Positions 50,567 through 61,036 of a stretch of DNA of 64,000 nt are shown here, piece by piece. The translations under genes were made by a program, and so were the position numbers. The DNA comes from JAUNBN01 sp036645935. Its GTDB lineage: Bacteria; Bacillota; Clostridia; Oscillospirales; Ruminococcaceae. Each line of letters begins with the position of its first letter. Positions within the stretch are counted from its first letter, which is position 1. The notes beneath the pieces are model-generated. The model was not told the origin of the DNA, made no database searches, and worked only from the letters and a program-made list of their open reading frames with translations. The stretch is taken from contig JAVXNE010000002.1 of the NCBI GenBank assembly GCA_036645935.1, positions 124,001-188,000 on the forward strand. Reading direction: 5' to 3'.

Positions 50567-53500
50567 TCAGCGTTCTTGCTCGGTAATACTTTTTACTTTG
50601 CTGTTTTCATCGCCCTCATCCGGCTCACCGTCGAGCAGTTCGTGATCTTTCTGATCCATATTGAGCAGAATATTCAGCTCTTTCAGCCGTGCTGTTTTCT
50701 GCTGTAACTCCTCCTCTTTGGCAAAGGGCGTGTCCATTTCGATACGGGCATTTTCGAGCTGAACTTTATTGCTTTCCAAATCCTCTCGAACAGCCTTTAG
50801 CTTGTCAGGGAAGGCTCCCAAAGCGTTGTCCATACGAGCAATATTGCCAAACACATCTGCACCCAGCACCACAGTGTGAGAGAGCGTGCCCTTCATGGTC
50901 ATGCGGTATTCATTGCTTGCGCCGTCATAAGAAAGGGCAAGAGAAAAGCCCCTGTACTGTCCCAAGGCGACGGCATCGGAGACGGTCATTTTGGTGCAAA
51001 CATCAATAATTGCTTTGCCTGCCGCCTCCTTGTCGGCATAAGGGGTGTCAAGAATCACCATGCCCGCAAAGCCATCCTTTGGCTTTGGATGCTCAGCCAC
51101 AAGCTGCACATCTTTTTCGTAGCCTGCGATGCGCTCCGTCAACCGAGTGATGGTTGCGGGATATTTGCGAAGTACCAAATCTTCAAGAGCGTATTTCTGA
51201 TTGAGATGGTTTGCCTTTAACATATTCAGCTTACCAACCTCCATTTCAAGATTGCATTTCTCAATAATAAGCGGATTGCCGGTTGCCAGTGCTTTAATTT
51301 CGGAATAGCTGAGCGCCGTTTCGTCCACATCCTCGGCGGCTCGCAGCGGCGTTTTGCTTGTCATAATCTGTGCAATGAATTTTTGCTTGTTTTCTACAAG
51401 CTGATAGAGGTAGGCATCAAAGGTGTTTTCTGTGACATAGCGATAAATATCCACCTCGGGGTTGAGGTTGCCCTGCCTGATAATCCTGCCCAAGCGCTGA
51501 GCCAAATCGCTCGGTCGCCACGGGCAATCAAGGTCATGAAGCGCCACAAGTCTGTCCTGCACATTGGTGCCTGCGCCCATTTTCTGTGTACTGCCTATTA
51601 AAACACGCACCTGACCACTGCGGACTTTTCCGAACAGCTCTTTCTTTTTCGCTTCGGTGTTGGCATCATGGATAAAGGCGATTTCCTCCTCGGGAATACC
51701 TTTCTCCATGAGCTTTTTGCGTAAATCGTCATACACATTGAAAGCGCCGTCGCCCTTGGGCGTAGACAGGTCGCAGAACACAAGCTGCGCACCACGCTGC
51801 TGGGAAGTGCGCTCCCATGTGGCAAATACATTTCTTGCACAGACAGCGGTTTTTCCGTTTTCATCGTCCATCGCAAGGGGGTTGACAAGCCGCATATCAA
51901 GCGCCAGTTTTCTGCCGTCGTTCGTAATCTTGAGCATATTGTCCACGCTCGGATCAACACTTCCGTTACGGATTTCCTCGGCTCGCTCGGCAAGGCCTTT
52001 AATCATTTCCTGCTGCAATTCTGATGGACTGATGACCTCGGTGTGGAAATTGGCTTTCGGTACAGGCAGCTTTAGCATATCCGCAGTCTGAATATCTGCC
52101 GTTTCTTTGAACATTGCCATTAGCTCCGGCAAATTGTAGAACTTGGCAAATCGAGTTTTGGCTCGGTAGCCGCTGCCCTCGGGGGACAATTCAATGGCAG
52201 TAATGGTTTCGCCAAAGTTTGCCGCCCATGCATCGAAGTGCTGCATACCTGTTTCCTGTAAGTTTCGGTATTGCAAATAGCGCTGAATGGTATACATCTC
52301 AACCATGCTGTTACTGATGGGCGTACCTGTGGCAAAGATAGTGCCGCGTCCGCCTGTCAGCTCATCAAGGTACTGCGTTTTCATAAAGAGGTCGGAAGAT
52401 TTCTGCGCTTCTGTTTGAGCAATACCGCCGACATTGCGCATTTTTGTTGCGAGGAAAAGGTTCTTAAAATAGTGGCTTTCATCAATAAAGATGCGGTCAC
52501 AGCCCAATTCTTCGAAGGTTACAAGATCATCCTTGCGGCTTTGGTCGTTGAGCTTGGCAAGACGCTGTTCCAGTGATTTCTTGGTCTTTTCCATCTGCTT
52601 GACAGTGTAACGCTCAGCTTTTGCTGATTTTGCGTCCTGAATGCCAAATAAGATTTCATCAATCTGCTGCTGTAAAATGACACGCTGACGCTCTGCTGAC
52701 ATAGGGATTTTCTCAAACTGGCTGTGTCCGATGATAATGGCGTCATAGTCGCCGGTGGCAATTCTGCCACAGAACTTACGGCGGTTTTTGCGCTCAAAGT
52801 CCTTTTTGGTTGCCACAAGAATGTTTGCTGAGGGATAAAGCTGAAGCCATTCTGCCGCCCACTGTTCAGTGATATGGTTGGGTACTACAATCAGAGATTT
52901 GCTGCAAAGCCCCAGCCGCTTCATCTCCATAGCTGCCGCAACAATCTCGAAGGTCTTCCCAGCCCCCACTTCGTGTGCAAGCAGGGTGTTGCCACCATAC
53001 ATAATGTGGGCAATGGCGTTGATTTGATGGGTGCGCAGGGTGATTTCGGGGTTGATGCCGCTGAAAGTGATATGGCTACCGTCATACTCGCGGGGACGAA
53101 CGGCGTTAAAGGTTTCGTTGTAGATTTTGCAGAGGGTTTCTCTGCGGTCAATGTCCTTCCATATCCATTCGCTGAATTTTGCCTTGATAAGCTCCTGTCT
53201 GTCTTGGGCAATGGCGGTTTCTTTTTTGTTGAGCACCGCTTTTTTGTTGCCGTGTTCATCCTCTACATAGTCAAAGACACGCACATCCTTGAGGTTTAAG
53301 GTCTGCTCCAGAATCTGATAGGCGCTCATACGCTTGGTACCATAGGTGGTGACAGCCTTGATGTTGCCGTAATCAGAGGTTTTTTCGGTGATGTTCCACT
53401 CGCCATTGTACTTGGAATAGAGAATGTTCATACGGCGCTTAGCAGAATAGCCCGTGTCAAACAGCTCAAACATAAACCGGCGGTAGATTTCTGGCGGTAT

Positions 53501-56500
53501 CCATGTCGCACCGATACGCACGCCGATTTCACCTGCTGTCAAGTCAACCGGCTGCACCGCTTCTAACGCCGAAATATTTTGAGCAATCTGTTCTTTTTTG
53601 GCGGGTGGTAACTTCTCGCTAAGAGCCTTTGCCATGCGCAGCTTGTGACGCACCTTGCCGGAAAGATATTCATCGGCGGTGACAAGGGGGAAACGAGAAA
53701 TGTCCACAAAAGCTGTGGGAATGTCCTCGGCGTTCTCTGCGCACACGATGTCACGGAAGATAACACCGGAAAGCTCGGCTTCCAATTCTTCCGCCGTTTT
53801 GCCCGAAAGAGCTGACATATATTCCATATCCACCTGAGCCTTTTCAGAGATAGATACGGCAAGAGCTTCACTGGCAGTATCAACGGAAGTGACCGGAACA
53901 TGAGGACGGATGGTGCGCTTTGAAAACATATCCGCCTTTTGCTTGAAGTTACCCTCATCGTCCTGCACCTCCAAAGAGCAAAGCAGGCAGTAACTGGAAT
54001 CTTCACAAAAGGCAAGGTTGTTGCCCCTTGTAAAGATGCGGTCATACTTTTTGACAAAGCTGTCATATAGGGCGTTTAGCTTTTGCTGCTCACGCTCGAT
54101 GATTTCATCGGGGTAATTCTCCGTCTGATATTCAATGAGCGTTCGCACACAGTCCCGCAGGACTATCATGCCACGAATACGATTTTCCGCTGTGACAGAA
54201 GCATTTACAGGGTGCATACGGGAGTTCTCACGAAAATACAGCTTGCCGTCCGATACCGTGTAGCTGAAATTGCGCACAGCAGGGTCAGCAGGAATGGACA
54301 AATCTTCTTCCGTATCCTCCAGCTCATCAACCTCATACTCGGTAATTTGTGCGTGAAGATTGTTGACTGCTTCGGATAACAGCTCCGATAAATCACTGTT
54401 TTCGTAGGCTTTGCAGGTGCTGTCCATACCGAAACGGGTGCTTTCCATTTTTATCTTGCCCAGCACCATTTCCGGGTGTTGCACAAAATAGCTGTTCATC
54501 TTAATCCCATTTTCGTCGTTATCAAGGTGTACCCAATCCGGCTCAATGTCTATAATTCGGTCGCGCTTTTGCAAAAAGATAATATCGCTGGTGACTTCCG
54601 TCCCTGCATTGCGTTTGAAAGCATTGTCAGGCAGACGAATCGCACCAACGAGATCGGCACGCTGGGCAAGGTATTTGCGCACGGCGGAGTTGTCCTTATC
54701 CATCGTGCCTTTACTTGTGATAAACGCCACAATACCGCCCGGACGCACCTTGTCGAGCGCCTTACCGAAAAAGTAATCGTGAATGAGCCAGTGGTGCTTA
54801 TCATACTTTCTGTCAAGCACCTTGAAATCGCCAAACGGCACATTACCGATTGCCACATCGAAGAAGCTGTCCGGCATCTGCACCTTTTCAAAGCCGTTTA
54901 CGGAAATGCTGCTGTTTTGATAAAGCTGCTGTGCAATTCTGCCGGAGATACTGTCCAGCTCCACGCCATACGCCTTGCAGTTCATGTTCTCGGGAATACT
55001 GCCGATAAAGTTACCGACACCGCAGGCAGGCTCCAAGAGATTGCCTGTTTGAAAGCCTATCTGCGACAGCACTTGATAGATGGCATTTGTAATAACCGGA
55101 GAAGTATAAAATGCGGTAAGAGTGGATTCTCTTGCTGCGGCATATTCCTCTGTGTCCAGCAGACTTTTCAATTCCTGATAGTGAGAATTGCGATCATCAA
55201 AGCAATCAGCCAACCCGCCCCAGCCGACATAACGGGATAGTGTGATTTGTTCGTCCGGAGTTGCCAACCGATTTTCATATTCGATTTGCTTTAGGCAGCG
55301 AATTGCGGCAGCATTGGCGGCAAATTTTTCACCGGGCGTACCATATCCCAATTCCTTATCAGAAATGCGGAAGTTATATCGCTGTTCAGGCGGTATCTCC
55401 GGGTGCAAAGTAGAAAAGACGACACGCTCACGCTTTGGCGGTGCAAGAACGGTCTGTTCTTCTTTAGCTGGTAATTCTTCCGTAATATCCGAAAAATCAG
55501 ACTCACCCTCGTCGCTTAAAATCTCATCTTCAATATAGTCGGCAATATCCTCATAGTTACCTTTACCGCCGTGGGAGGCATATTCGGAAAGCCCGACATC
55601 CAGCGTTTCATCGGACACCACATAACCCAAATCTTCCAGACGGTCTGTCACTTGCTGCCGCTGTGTTTGCTCAGGTATTTCTTCCGGCGCTGATAGCTGC
55701 TCACTTTGGGCGGGTGCTTCAATCGGCATTGGCGTTTTCGTTTCTCTAAACAGCGTATATATGCCGTTTCTGTAAGCAATGAGATTTTCAAACGCAGTTT
55801 TTCGCCACTGGTAATTGCGGTCATCCTGCGGCGTTGCCTCCCACACAGGGAGCATCATCTGATGGATTTCCTCTACCTTTTGAGGCTCGTCAAGCTGCGG
55901 TTCAATGAGCTTCACTGCGTCCCAATAGTCAAAGCCATATGGAAAGGGGCGGGGCCGCTCCTGTGGAACACCGTTGAAAAAGGTTTGTATTTCTCTTGCA
56001 AGCTGCTGCTTTTCGTACTGTGGCATTGCGGCACGATCATCTTCTGATAAAAACTTGCCGGAAGAAATAAGGGTGCTAACACGCTTTTCCACTTGATTCC
56101 ATTTCAGCTCCACCTTTGCATACGGCTCACCGATTGTGCCGTGGCTAAATGAGATTCCCTTGCCTTTCTGATAGAGTAAATCATCATTACCGCCGCTGCT
56201 TCCGCTGTACTCGCCGTGATAATTTTTGAGGAAATCTTCACGCTCCTTGCGGTCTGTGTGGTTACGGTAGAACGAGTACACCGCAAGGCGGTAATCTGTG
56301 CTGTTCTTTCCACCGCGCAAAATCTCATCAATTTCATCGGTGGAGATAAAGAAGCGCCGCTGGGGGTTGTAGTCCTGGGCGGCAGTAAAGATAACCGGCT
56401 CACGCTGCAAGTCTGTGAGTTTTTCACCAAGCTCCAATGGGCGATGATAGCGCAATCGCATAATGCCGGGGTTGGCTTTATACGCTTCGGCAAAGGGCGC

Positions 56501-58687
56501 ATATTCCAAAACAATGGTTTGCAAACTTTCCGGCTCTTTTAACAGTGCGGCAAGTGCCTTGTCCATTTCAGGAAAGCCGCCCGGTGCTTCGTAAATGGCT
56601 TGAAGTGTGGGAAGATACTGCTCACTATCGTCCTCAATATCCCGATACATCAACAGCAATCGGTCAGCAAGCTGATTGACCTCATAGCCACTTACCTTAT
56701 CAAGCTCGCTTTGGGGCATATATCGTCCGAGGTCTAACAGCTCACGGATACGCTTTGCCGCTTGCTCCCAAGAAACAACGGTAGCAGAGGAACGGTTTGC
56801 GCTTTCTCCCTCGGCAATGCGAATGCCCTCGGTGCTATACCATATTGAAACCTTGCGGTCATTAAAATAAAAGCCCGCCCCGTTTTCGCCATAGTGCTCC
56901 TGCAAAAATTGGGCGTTGTCGTCCTTGTCCTTCATGAAATAGGCGCAGATAATCAGGCGGCTGTTCCGGTCGTTTGCGCCGATGCATAGAGCTTCGTCAA
57001 TAATCTGCTGGGAAAGCTGCGGGTGCGGGAAGAATGTCATCTCCTCACTGCCGCCCGGTGAAACAGGTGTATCAAAATTCGCCATATCAAAAAGGGATAA
57101 TTGCTGCCCGTTTTGTGTTTTCAGCCCCTTGATGTCCGTGTTAACATAGTATCCCTTTTTGTCGATTAGCTGCGCCGTCCACTCCGCAACGAGATTCCAC
57201 GAAAAAACGGACTCCTTGCTGTGGGAAAGGTAAGCGCCCTCCCACATCAAAAGTCCGTTGTCCTGCGGTTTGTAGCCGACGCGCACACCGTCCGTGAGAA
57301 TTTCGGTGTATCTGTCTTGATAGGCGGATTGCAGATATTCTTCACGCTCTTTCACATCCGTGTGAACGGAGAAAAACAATTCAATTTGCTGCTTTTTATA
57401 TTTGAGGTCATCGTCCTTGTTGGCGATAACCGCCATAATCAGTTTTTCATCCAAAAACGCAGGAAGCTCATCGCCGCCTGCGTTTTTTTCATTTAATTGT
57501 AAATCAACTCGCTCAGAATTACTTCCTCCGCTGAGTGACGGATGTTGTTCATCAAGCCCACCCATTTCATTTGGTCGCTGGCTTTCAAGCTCTCCGTCAC
57601 GTCCTCGCTCTGTGCCATCTGTGCGGTCATCTGCTCCAGTCGAGAGAGTGCCGTCTGTTCGATTTCGATTAAGTGTGCGTTCAGCTTGCCCGATGTCAGC
57701 AGATTGGTATAGGTCACTCTGCGATTCTGCTTGAGAAACTTCCGGCGCAGCAATGCGTACTTCCCAAGGGTTACTTCCGGCTCCTGCGGGGGCAGAAGGT
57801 TCGGCAGATTGTAATCGCCCTGCATCGTGTATGTGATTTCGTTCATTGTCAAAACTCCTTTCAGAATTGTTGTTTTCAAGTATAGGGTACTCATTTTGCG
57901 CAGGATTTGCAATTGTACGATTTTGTATTTGCCCCTGCCTTTGCAGGCTCATGACGGTACGGGATATTTCTGACAGACACATCTGTGAAATATCGCCTGT
58001 TGCCGTACCCAGTGCATTTAATGTTTCGGGGGTATTGAAATTCAGAACGTCTCTGAAATCATCATCGGAGAAATAGTCTGCGGGTTCAATCCCGCATCGG
58101 GACAACAGCATATATCCAACGCTGTTCTGTAAGGCAGCTTTATAGATAACCTCAACATTAAAGTCCTCCAGCTCTTCCAAAAAGCTGTTTTCCTTACAGT
58201 AGCGCAGTTCTGAAAGGTAGTCCGGCATATTGTCCTCGACGGCGTTTTTCGCCGCTGAGAGAAGTGTCACCGCAAAGTCCGATTTATCCGCAAGCTCACC
58301 AAAGCTGTTTTCCAAGGTTTCAGCAATCTCTGCTTCCTGTTCCGGGCTTACCTGCCAAAGAGGGACAGGACGGGAGAAGCGGCTGTCGTGGGTGTCGGAA
58401 ACATCAAAATAGTATTTGAGCCTTGAGCGCCCTGTATGTTCACCGTCAAATACGGCGATACCCGTTGCGCCCTTGTTTACCCAACGCCCGAACTGCCTGT
58501 TCCATCGTTCAATTTCCAAAACGGCGGTGGCATCCGGGCGTTGGGCGTAAACCAAAAGCTGCTCATCAAAAGACAGTCTAAAATTATGGCAGGCAGAGGA
58601 CAAGAAGCGCTGCCACTCCTGCGGGGCGGTCACTTCCTGTTGAATGCGCTGATACAGCTGTGTAATGATTTCATATTTTCGTGCCAT
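50567..58687 (-). CDS. Giant DNA methylase/SNF2-type helicase of the ICE
   Basis: A 2,706-residue protein. N-terminal part (1-260) is the ICE-specific region; 265-400 is hydrophilic and low in complexity and overlaps tnpV. A DNA methylase domain follows with motif I EPACGVGNFIG (about 1215) and NVPFGDF (about 1280). The SNF2 helicase has Walker A AHEVGAGKTFE (about 1910), the box IDESHYF (about 2070) and motif VI RLGRIIRQGN (about 2400). Such proteins may protect the transferred DNA from restriction or remodel it. ATG 58687 follows GGAGG. Operon partner genes lie just upstream. Confidence 0.93.
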   Translation of the reverse strand: MARKYEIITQLYQRIQQEVTAPQEWQRFLSSACHNFRLSFDEQLLVYAQRPDATAVLEIERWNRQFGRWVNKGATGIAVFDGEHTGRSRLKYYFDVSDTHDSRFSRPVPLWQVSPEQEAEIAETLENSFGELADKSDFAVTLLSAAKNAVEDNMPDYLSELRYCKENSFLEELEDFNVEVIYKAALQNSVGYMLLSRCGIEPADYFSDDDFRDVLNFNTPETLNALGTATGDISQMCLSEISRTVMSLQRQGQIQNRTIANPAQNEYPILENNNSERSFDNERNHIHDAGRLQSAEPSAPAGAGSNPWEVRIAAPEVSQAESQSDLYQSADIGQAERTLNRNRTDGTLSTGADDRTDGTERGRDGELESQRPNEMGGLDEQHPSLSGGSNSERVDLQLNEKNAGGDELPAFLDEKLIMAVIANKDDDLKYKKQQIELFFSVHTDVKEREEYLQSAYQDRYTEILTDGVRVGYKPQDNGLLMWEGAYLSHSKESVFSWNLVAEWTAQLIDKKGYYVNTDIKGLKTQNGQQLSLFDMANFDTPVSPGGSEEMTFFPHPQLSQQIIDEALCIGANDRNSRLIICAYFMKDKDDNAQFLQEHYGENGAGFYFNDRKVSIWYSTEGIRIAEGESANRSSATVVSWEQAAKRIRELLDLGRYMPQSELDKVSGYEVNQLADRLLLMYRDIEDDSEQYLPTLQAIYEAPGGFPEMDKALAALLKEPESLQTIVLEYAPFAEAYKANPGIMRLRYHRPLELGEKLTDLQREPVIFTAAQDYNPQRRFFISTDEIDEILRGGKNSTDYRLAVYSFYRNHTDRKEREDFLKNYHGEYSGSSGGNDDLLYQKGKGISFSHGTIGEPYAKVELKWNQVEKRVSTLISSGKFLSEDDRAAMPQYEKQQLAREIQTFFNGVPQERPRPFPYGFDYWDAVKLIEPQLDEPQKVEEIHQMMLPVWEATPQDDRNYQWRKTAFENLIAYRNGIYTLFRETKTPMPIEAPAQSEQLSAPEEIPEQTQRQQVTDRLEDLGYVVSDETLDVGLSEYASHGGKGNYEDIADYIEDEILSDEGESDFSDITEELPAKEEQTVLAPPKRERVVFSTLHPEIPPEQRYNFRISDKELGYGTPGEKFAANAAAIRCLKQIEYENRLATPDEQITLSRYVGWGGLADCFDDRNSHYQELKSLLDTEEYAAARESTLTAFYTSPVITNAIYQVLSQIGFQTGNLLEPACGVGNFIGSIPENMNCKAYGVELDSISGRIAQQLYQNSSISVNGFEKVQMPDSFFDVAIGNVPFGDFKVLDRKYDKHHWLIHDYFFGKALDKVRPGGIVAFITSKGTMDKDNSAVRKYLAQRADLVGAIRLPDNAFKRNAGTEVTSDIIFLQKRDRIIDIEPDWVHLDNDENGIKMNSYFVQHPEMVLGKIKMESTRFGMDSTCKAYENSDLSELLSEAVNNLHAQITEYEVDELEDTEEDLSIPADPAVRNFSYTVSDGKLYFRENSRMHPVNASVTAENRIRGMIVLRDCVRTLIEYQTENYPDEIIEREQQKLNALYDSFVKKYDRIFTRGNNLAFCEDSSYCLLCSLEVQDDEGNFKQKADMFSKRTIRPHVPVTSVDTASEALAVSISEKAQVDMEYMSALSGKTAEELEAELSGVIFRDIVCAENAEDIPTAFVDISRFPLVTADEYLSGKVRHKLRMAKALSEKLPPAKKEQIAQNISALEAVQPVDLTAGEIGVRIGATWIPPEIYRRFMFELFDTGYSAKRRMNILYSKYNGEWNITEKTSDYGNIKAVTTYGTKRMSAYQILEQTLNLKDVRVFDYVEDEHGNKKAVLNKKETAIAQDRQELIKAKFSEWIWKDIDRRETLCKIYNETFNAVRPREYDGSHITFSGINPEITLRTHQINAIAHIMYGGNTLLAHEVGAGKTFEIVAAAMEMKRLGLCSKSLIVVPNHITEQWAAEWLQLYPSANILVATKKDFERKNRRKFCGRIATGDYDAIIIGHSQFEKIPMSAERQRVILQQQIDEILFGIQDAKSAKAERYTVKQMEKTKKSLEQRLAKLNDQSRKDDLVTFEELGCDRIFIDESHYFKNLFLATKMRNVGGIAQTEAQKSSDLFMKTQYLDELTGGRGTIFATGTPISNSMVEMYTIQRYLQYRNLQETGMQHFDAWAANFGETITAIELSPEGSGYRAKTRFAKFYNLPELMAMFKETADIQTADMLKLPVPKANFHTEVISPSELQQEMIKGLAERAEEIRNGSVDPSVDNMLKITNDGRKLALDMRLVNPLAMDDENGKTAVCARNVFATWERTSQQRGAQLVFCDLSTPKGDGAFNVYDDLRKKLMEKGIPEEEIAFIHDANTEAKKKELFGKVRSGQVRVLIGSTQKMGAGTNVQDRLVALHDLDCPWRPSDLAQRLGRIIRQGNLNPEVDIYRYVTENTFDAYLYQLVENKQKFIAQIMTSKTPLRAAEDVDETALSYSEIKALATGNPLIIEKCNLEMEVGKLNMLKANHLNQKYALEDLVLRKYPATITRLTERIAGYEKDVQLVAEHPKPKDGFAGMVILDTPYADKEAAGKAIIDVCTKMTVSDAVALGQYRGFSLALSYDGASNEYRMTMKGTLSHTVVLGADVFGNIARMDNALGAFPDKLKAVREDLESNKVQLENARIEMDTPFAKEEELQQKTARLKELNILLNMDQKDHELLDGEPDEGDENSKVKSITEQER
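57493..57846 (-). CDS. tnpV: TnpV, nested in another frame of the giant helicase gene
   Basis: A 117-residue protein MNEITYTMQGDYNLPNLLPPQEP..., with GKYALLRRKFLKQNRRVTYTNLLTSGKLNAHLIEIEQTA and MKWVGLMNNIRHSAEE, which is the TnpV family. It is read on the same strand as the giant gene but one frame away, covering codons 281-398 of it. ATG 57846 has its own AAAGGAG with good spacing. The giant protein is low-complexity exactly over this stretch. Function of TnpV is not established. Confidence 0.8.
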   Translation of the reverse strand: MNEITYTMQGDYNLPNLLPPQEPEVTLGKYALLRRKFLKQNRRVTYTNLLTSGKLNAHLIEIEQTALSRLEQMTAQMAQSEDVTESLKASDQMKWVGLMNNIRHSAEEVILSELIYN

Positions 58688-58700
58688 CCGGCGTTACCTC

Positions 58701-59243
58701 CTATCTTTCCATTGTTCTTTGCTGCTGGCGGGGAATGGAAAACCCGTAGACTTTGGCAATCTCATCACCAAGCCTGCGGGTAATTTTCGTTATATCCGGG
58801 CGTGTAGCCGTTCCGTTGTAAATCTTTTCTTTGAGCCGGTCAATCTGTTCCTCTGTAACACCGTCTTTATAGGTGCGGTAAAGATAATGATTGGTGCCGT
58901 CGTGATGAATGGCGTCGCAGCACAAATCGCCCAGCTTATCCACATACCAAGTGGAGTAGTCCATATCACTGTAAAGACAGTCGCGGATATTGCCGGAATT
59001 AATTTCCCCATAGCCGGAATACCGCCTGTCCCAGCGTCCGATGTCCGCTACTCTTAATATCGGACGGGAAAGCTGCACATTGAGGTTTGCACGATCACCG
59101 TCAAGGTAGTCGTCATTGATTTCGTGCATCAATTCTATGCGCTCATCCTCGGTCATATCGGGATATTCCGCTTCAAGGTCGTCTTTCCAGTCCTTATAAT
59201 CAAGATTGTAATTGCTCCAAATGATGTGTCTATCATCTTTCAT
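58701..59243 (-). CDS. ICE hypothetical protein 1 before the giant helicase gene
   Basis: A 180-residue protein, acidic at the N-terminus and rich in Tyr, Asp and Arg (WSNYNLDYKDWKDDLEAEYPDMTEDERIELMHEINDDYLDGDRANL). I do not recognise a domain. It overlaps the gene upstream by 4 nt (ATGA) and is 13 nt from the giant gene. The order is that of ICE accessory genes of this family. Confidence 0.75.
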   Translation of the reverse strand: MKDDRHIIWSNYNLDYKDWKDDLEAEYPDMTEDERIELMHEINDDYLDGDRANLNVQLSRPILRVADIGRWDRRYSGYGEINSGNIRDCLYSDMDYSTWYVDKLGDLCCDAIHHDGTNHYLYRTYKDGVTEEQIDRLKEKIYNGTATRPDITKITRRLGDEIAKVYGFSIPRQQQRTMER

Positions 59244-60169
59244 CGCGCATCACCTCGGTCTTTTTGCTTTGGCTTTATCGGTTGCCCGTTGTCATCGTAA
59301 TTCTTCGGATCGGCAGCAGGGGTGTGCCAACCGAACATGGAGCCTGCAAGCATAGCCGCCTCCTGTGCCTTTGTCACGCCAATCGTATCGTTGGAAATAT
59401 CCGCTGCTTCACGGGCAGTTTTCCCCTCAATGTGCATACCGGAGGGGGTGTAGCCTTTTTCACCACGCTTCAAGATAACCACCATACCGGTATCAAGCAA
59501 GTTGCTGTAACACTGCTCCGGCAAGGATGAGCGTAGCGGCACCACGGTATTATTGGCCTGTTCCATGCGCTCGGCAAACTCGCAAATATGAAAAAGATTG
59601 TTGCCGACCTCCACATGGTACTCATCAATATATCGGCAGGTGCGGTCTAACTTTTCACCGTCAGAGGTTGTAATGCGCACCTGATCTCCATCTGGGATAC
59701 GGAAGATTTCTTTGTAATGGGGATTAATAAAGCGGATACCTTTCTCAGCCTTTTCAAGATGGCTGTCCAGCCAGTCCTTGCGGTAGCAATAGCAATACAG
59801 GTTATATTCGCCCTTGTGTGGATTGAGCCGCATGAGATAGGCATATTTTTCAGTATCTACTCGCACACCGTATTCACGCTCATTGCCAAAAGAGCTATCG
59901 GGGGTAGAAAAACAGTATTTTGAAAGGGTGCTGCGGTTGCGGAGGATATTTCCGTCCTTCCGAAGCCCATTGATAACCGTATCAAACTCATCCTTAAACT
60001 CCTGTGTTTTCAGGTCTTTTCTGAAATCGTCCCAAGAGGAAAAGAAGCCTTCACCGTTTGAGTCCATATCTGCCCTCAGATGTCCTATACAGCCTGTCTG
60101 CATGGAAAGCTGCTGACTTTGAGAATAGGTGTAGTTGCGCTCATTTGGCAGTAAAACTCTAAAATCCAT
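59240..60169 (-). CDS. ICE hypothetical protein 2 with LPD28-like C-terminus
   Basis: A 309-residue protein. The last 100 residues (SSLPEQCYSNLLDTGMVVILKRGEKGYTPSGMHIEGKTAREAADISNDTIGVTKAQEAAMLAGSMFGW) look like the LPD28-type domain of large polyvalent ICE proteins. The N-terminal half (VLLPNERNYTYSQSQQL) has no clear family. Start and stop overlap neighbours by 1 and 4 nt, so it is in the same translation unit. Confidence 0.75.
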   Translation of the reverse strand: MDFRVLLPNERNYTYSQSQQLSMQTGCIGHLRADMDSNGEGFFSSWDDFRKDLKTQEFKDEFDTVINGLRKDGNILRNRSTLSKYCFSTPDSSFGNEREYGVRVDTEKYAYLMRLNPHKGEYNLYCYCYRKDWLDSHLEKAEKGIRFINPHYKEIFRIPDGDQVRITTSDGEKLDRTCRYIDEYHVEVGNNLFHICEFAERMEQANNTVVPLRSSLPEQCYSNLLDTGMVVILKRGEKGYTPSGMHIEGKTAREAADISNDTIGVTKAQEAAMLAGSMFGWHTPAADPKNYDDNGQPIKPKQKDRGDAR

Positions 60170-60759
60170 TATCGTTCCTCTCTTTCTCTAACAGCTTTTT
60201 GTCGTTGGGATTGTATAACCCCAAGCCGTTCCTTTGCCCAATCGGGCAGTACCTTCATTTCGCCGAGAACATGGCCACGCTCCCAACGGGCTTCCTTGCC
60301 GGAATAGAGATTGGTGCAGTAGCAAACTGAGCCACGGGAGTTGGCGTGAGAGCCGAATCCGCCTGTGCAAAGCCAAAGCTGGCGGTCTGCCGTTTGATAT
60401 TCGGGGCGCAGTACCTCCGGACGAATGGCAACAACCTTGCCCTCGATGCTTTTTTTGTAATCGTTCGGAAAACACATATCTGCGGTAATTTTTTCATTTG
60501 GAACGGAAACAGAGGATCGTTCTTCTTTTAGCCTGTCGCCCTGCTCCTGAATGCGCTGGGCATAAACCCCGATAATTTCGGCGTAGTCGGCACTCATCAG
60601 ACAATCGTAATACCGCCCGATTATGTCATTGCTTTCATAATAGGCGCAGAAGTATGGATGTTCACTGCTTTCATCCACACCGAATACAATTTCCTTTTCA
60701 CCGATACAGATTGACTGTGTAATTTCATAGTCCCTCGCCATACGCGTTTCATCATTCAT
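60169..60759 (-). CDS. ICE hypothetical protein 3
   Basis: A 196-residue protein. Middle part contains TGGFGSHANSRGSVCYCTNLYSGKEARWERGHVLGEMKVLPDWAKERL, a repeated feature of ICE accessory proteins. No function assigned. It overlaps the next gene by one base (TAATG) and the previous by 8 nt. ATG 60759 is used; the ribosome-binding site is GAGGA. Confidence 0.75.
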   Translation of the reverse strand: MNDETRMARDYEITQSICIGEKEIVFGVDESSEHPYFCAYYESNDIIGRYYDCLMSADYAEIIGVYAQRIQEQGDRLKEERSSVSVPNEKITADMCFPNDYKKSIEGKVVAIRPEVLRPEYQTADRQLWLCTGGFGSHANSRGSVCYCTNLYSGKEARWERGHVLGEMKVLPDWAKERLGVIQSQRQKAVREREER

Positions 60760-60994
60760 TTGCCGTATCCTCGCTTTCTGATTGTAGGATTTGTGCCAAA
60801 AGCTGTCCGGATTGGATGTGGTTTTGCTCTGTCAGCACCTTGTTCTGCACACACAGCACAGCACGGATATTGGCTACTGTGATGTTTGGAATTTCCACCA
60901 TTTCTTCGGGTGTAATGGTAAGAATGCGGACAGGTGAATAACCCGCCTGTGCAAACACGCGGAATAGCCGTTGCTCAAATTTTTCTTTACTCAT
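60752..60994 (-). CDS. Small ICE protein, helix-hairpin-helix-like
   Basis: An 80-residue protein: MSKEKFEQRLFRVFAQAGYSPVRILTITPEEMVEIPNITVANIRAVLCVQNKV. The stretch EEMVEIPNITVANIRAVL resembles a helix-hairpin-helix DNA-binding fold; weak evidence. First gene of this ICE accessory cluster. ATG 60994 follows AAGGAG. Confidence 0.65.
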   Translation of the reverse strand: MSKEKFEQRLFRVFAQAGYSPVRILTITPEEMVEIPNITVANIRAVLCVQNKVLTEQNHIQSGQLLAQILQSESEDTANE

Positions 60995-61036
60995 TGTGAT
61001 TCGCTCCTTTTCTTTCATAAGTTAGATATGTAGAAA

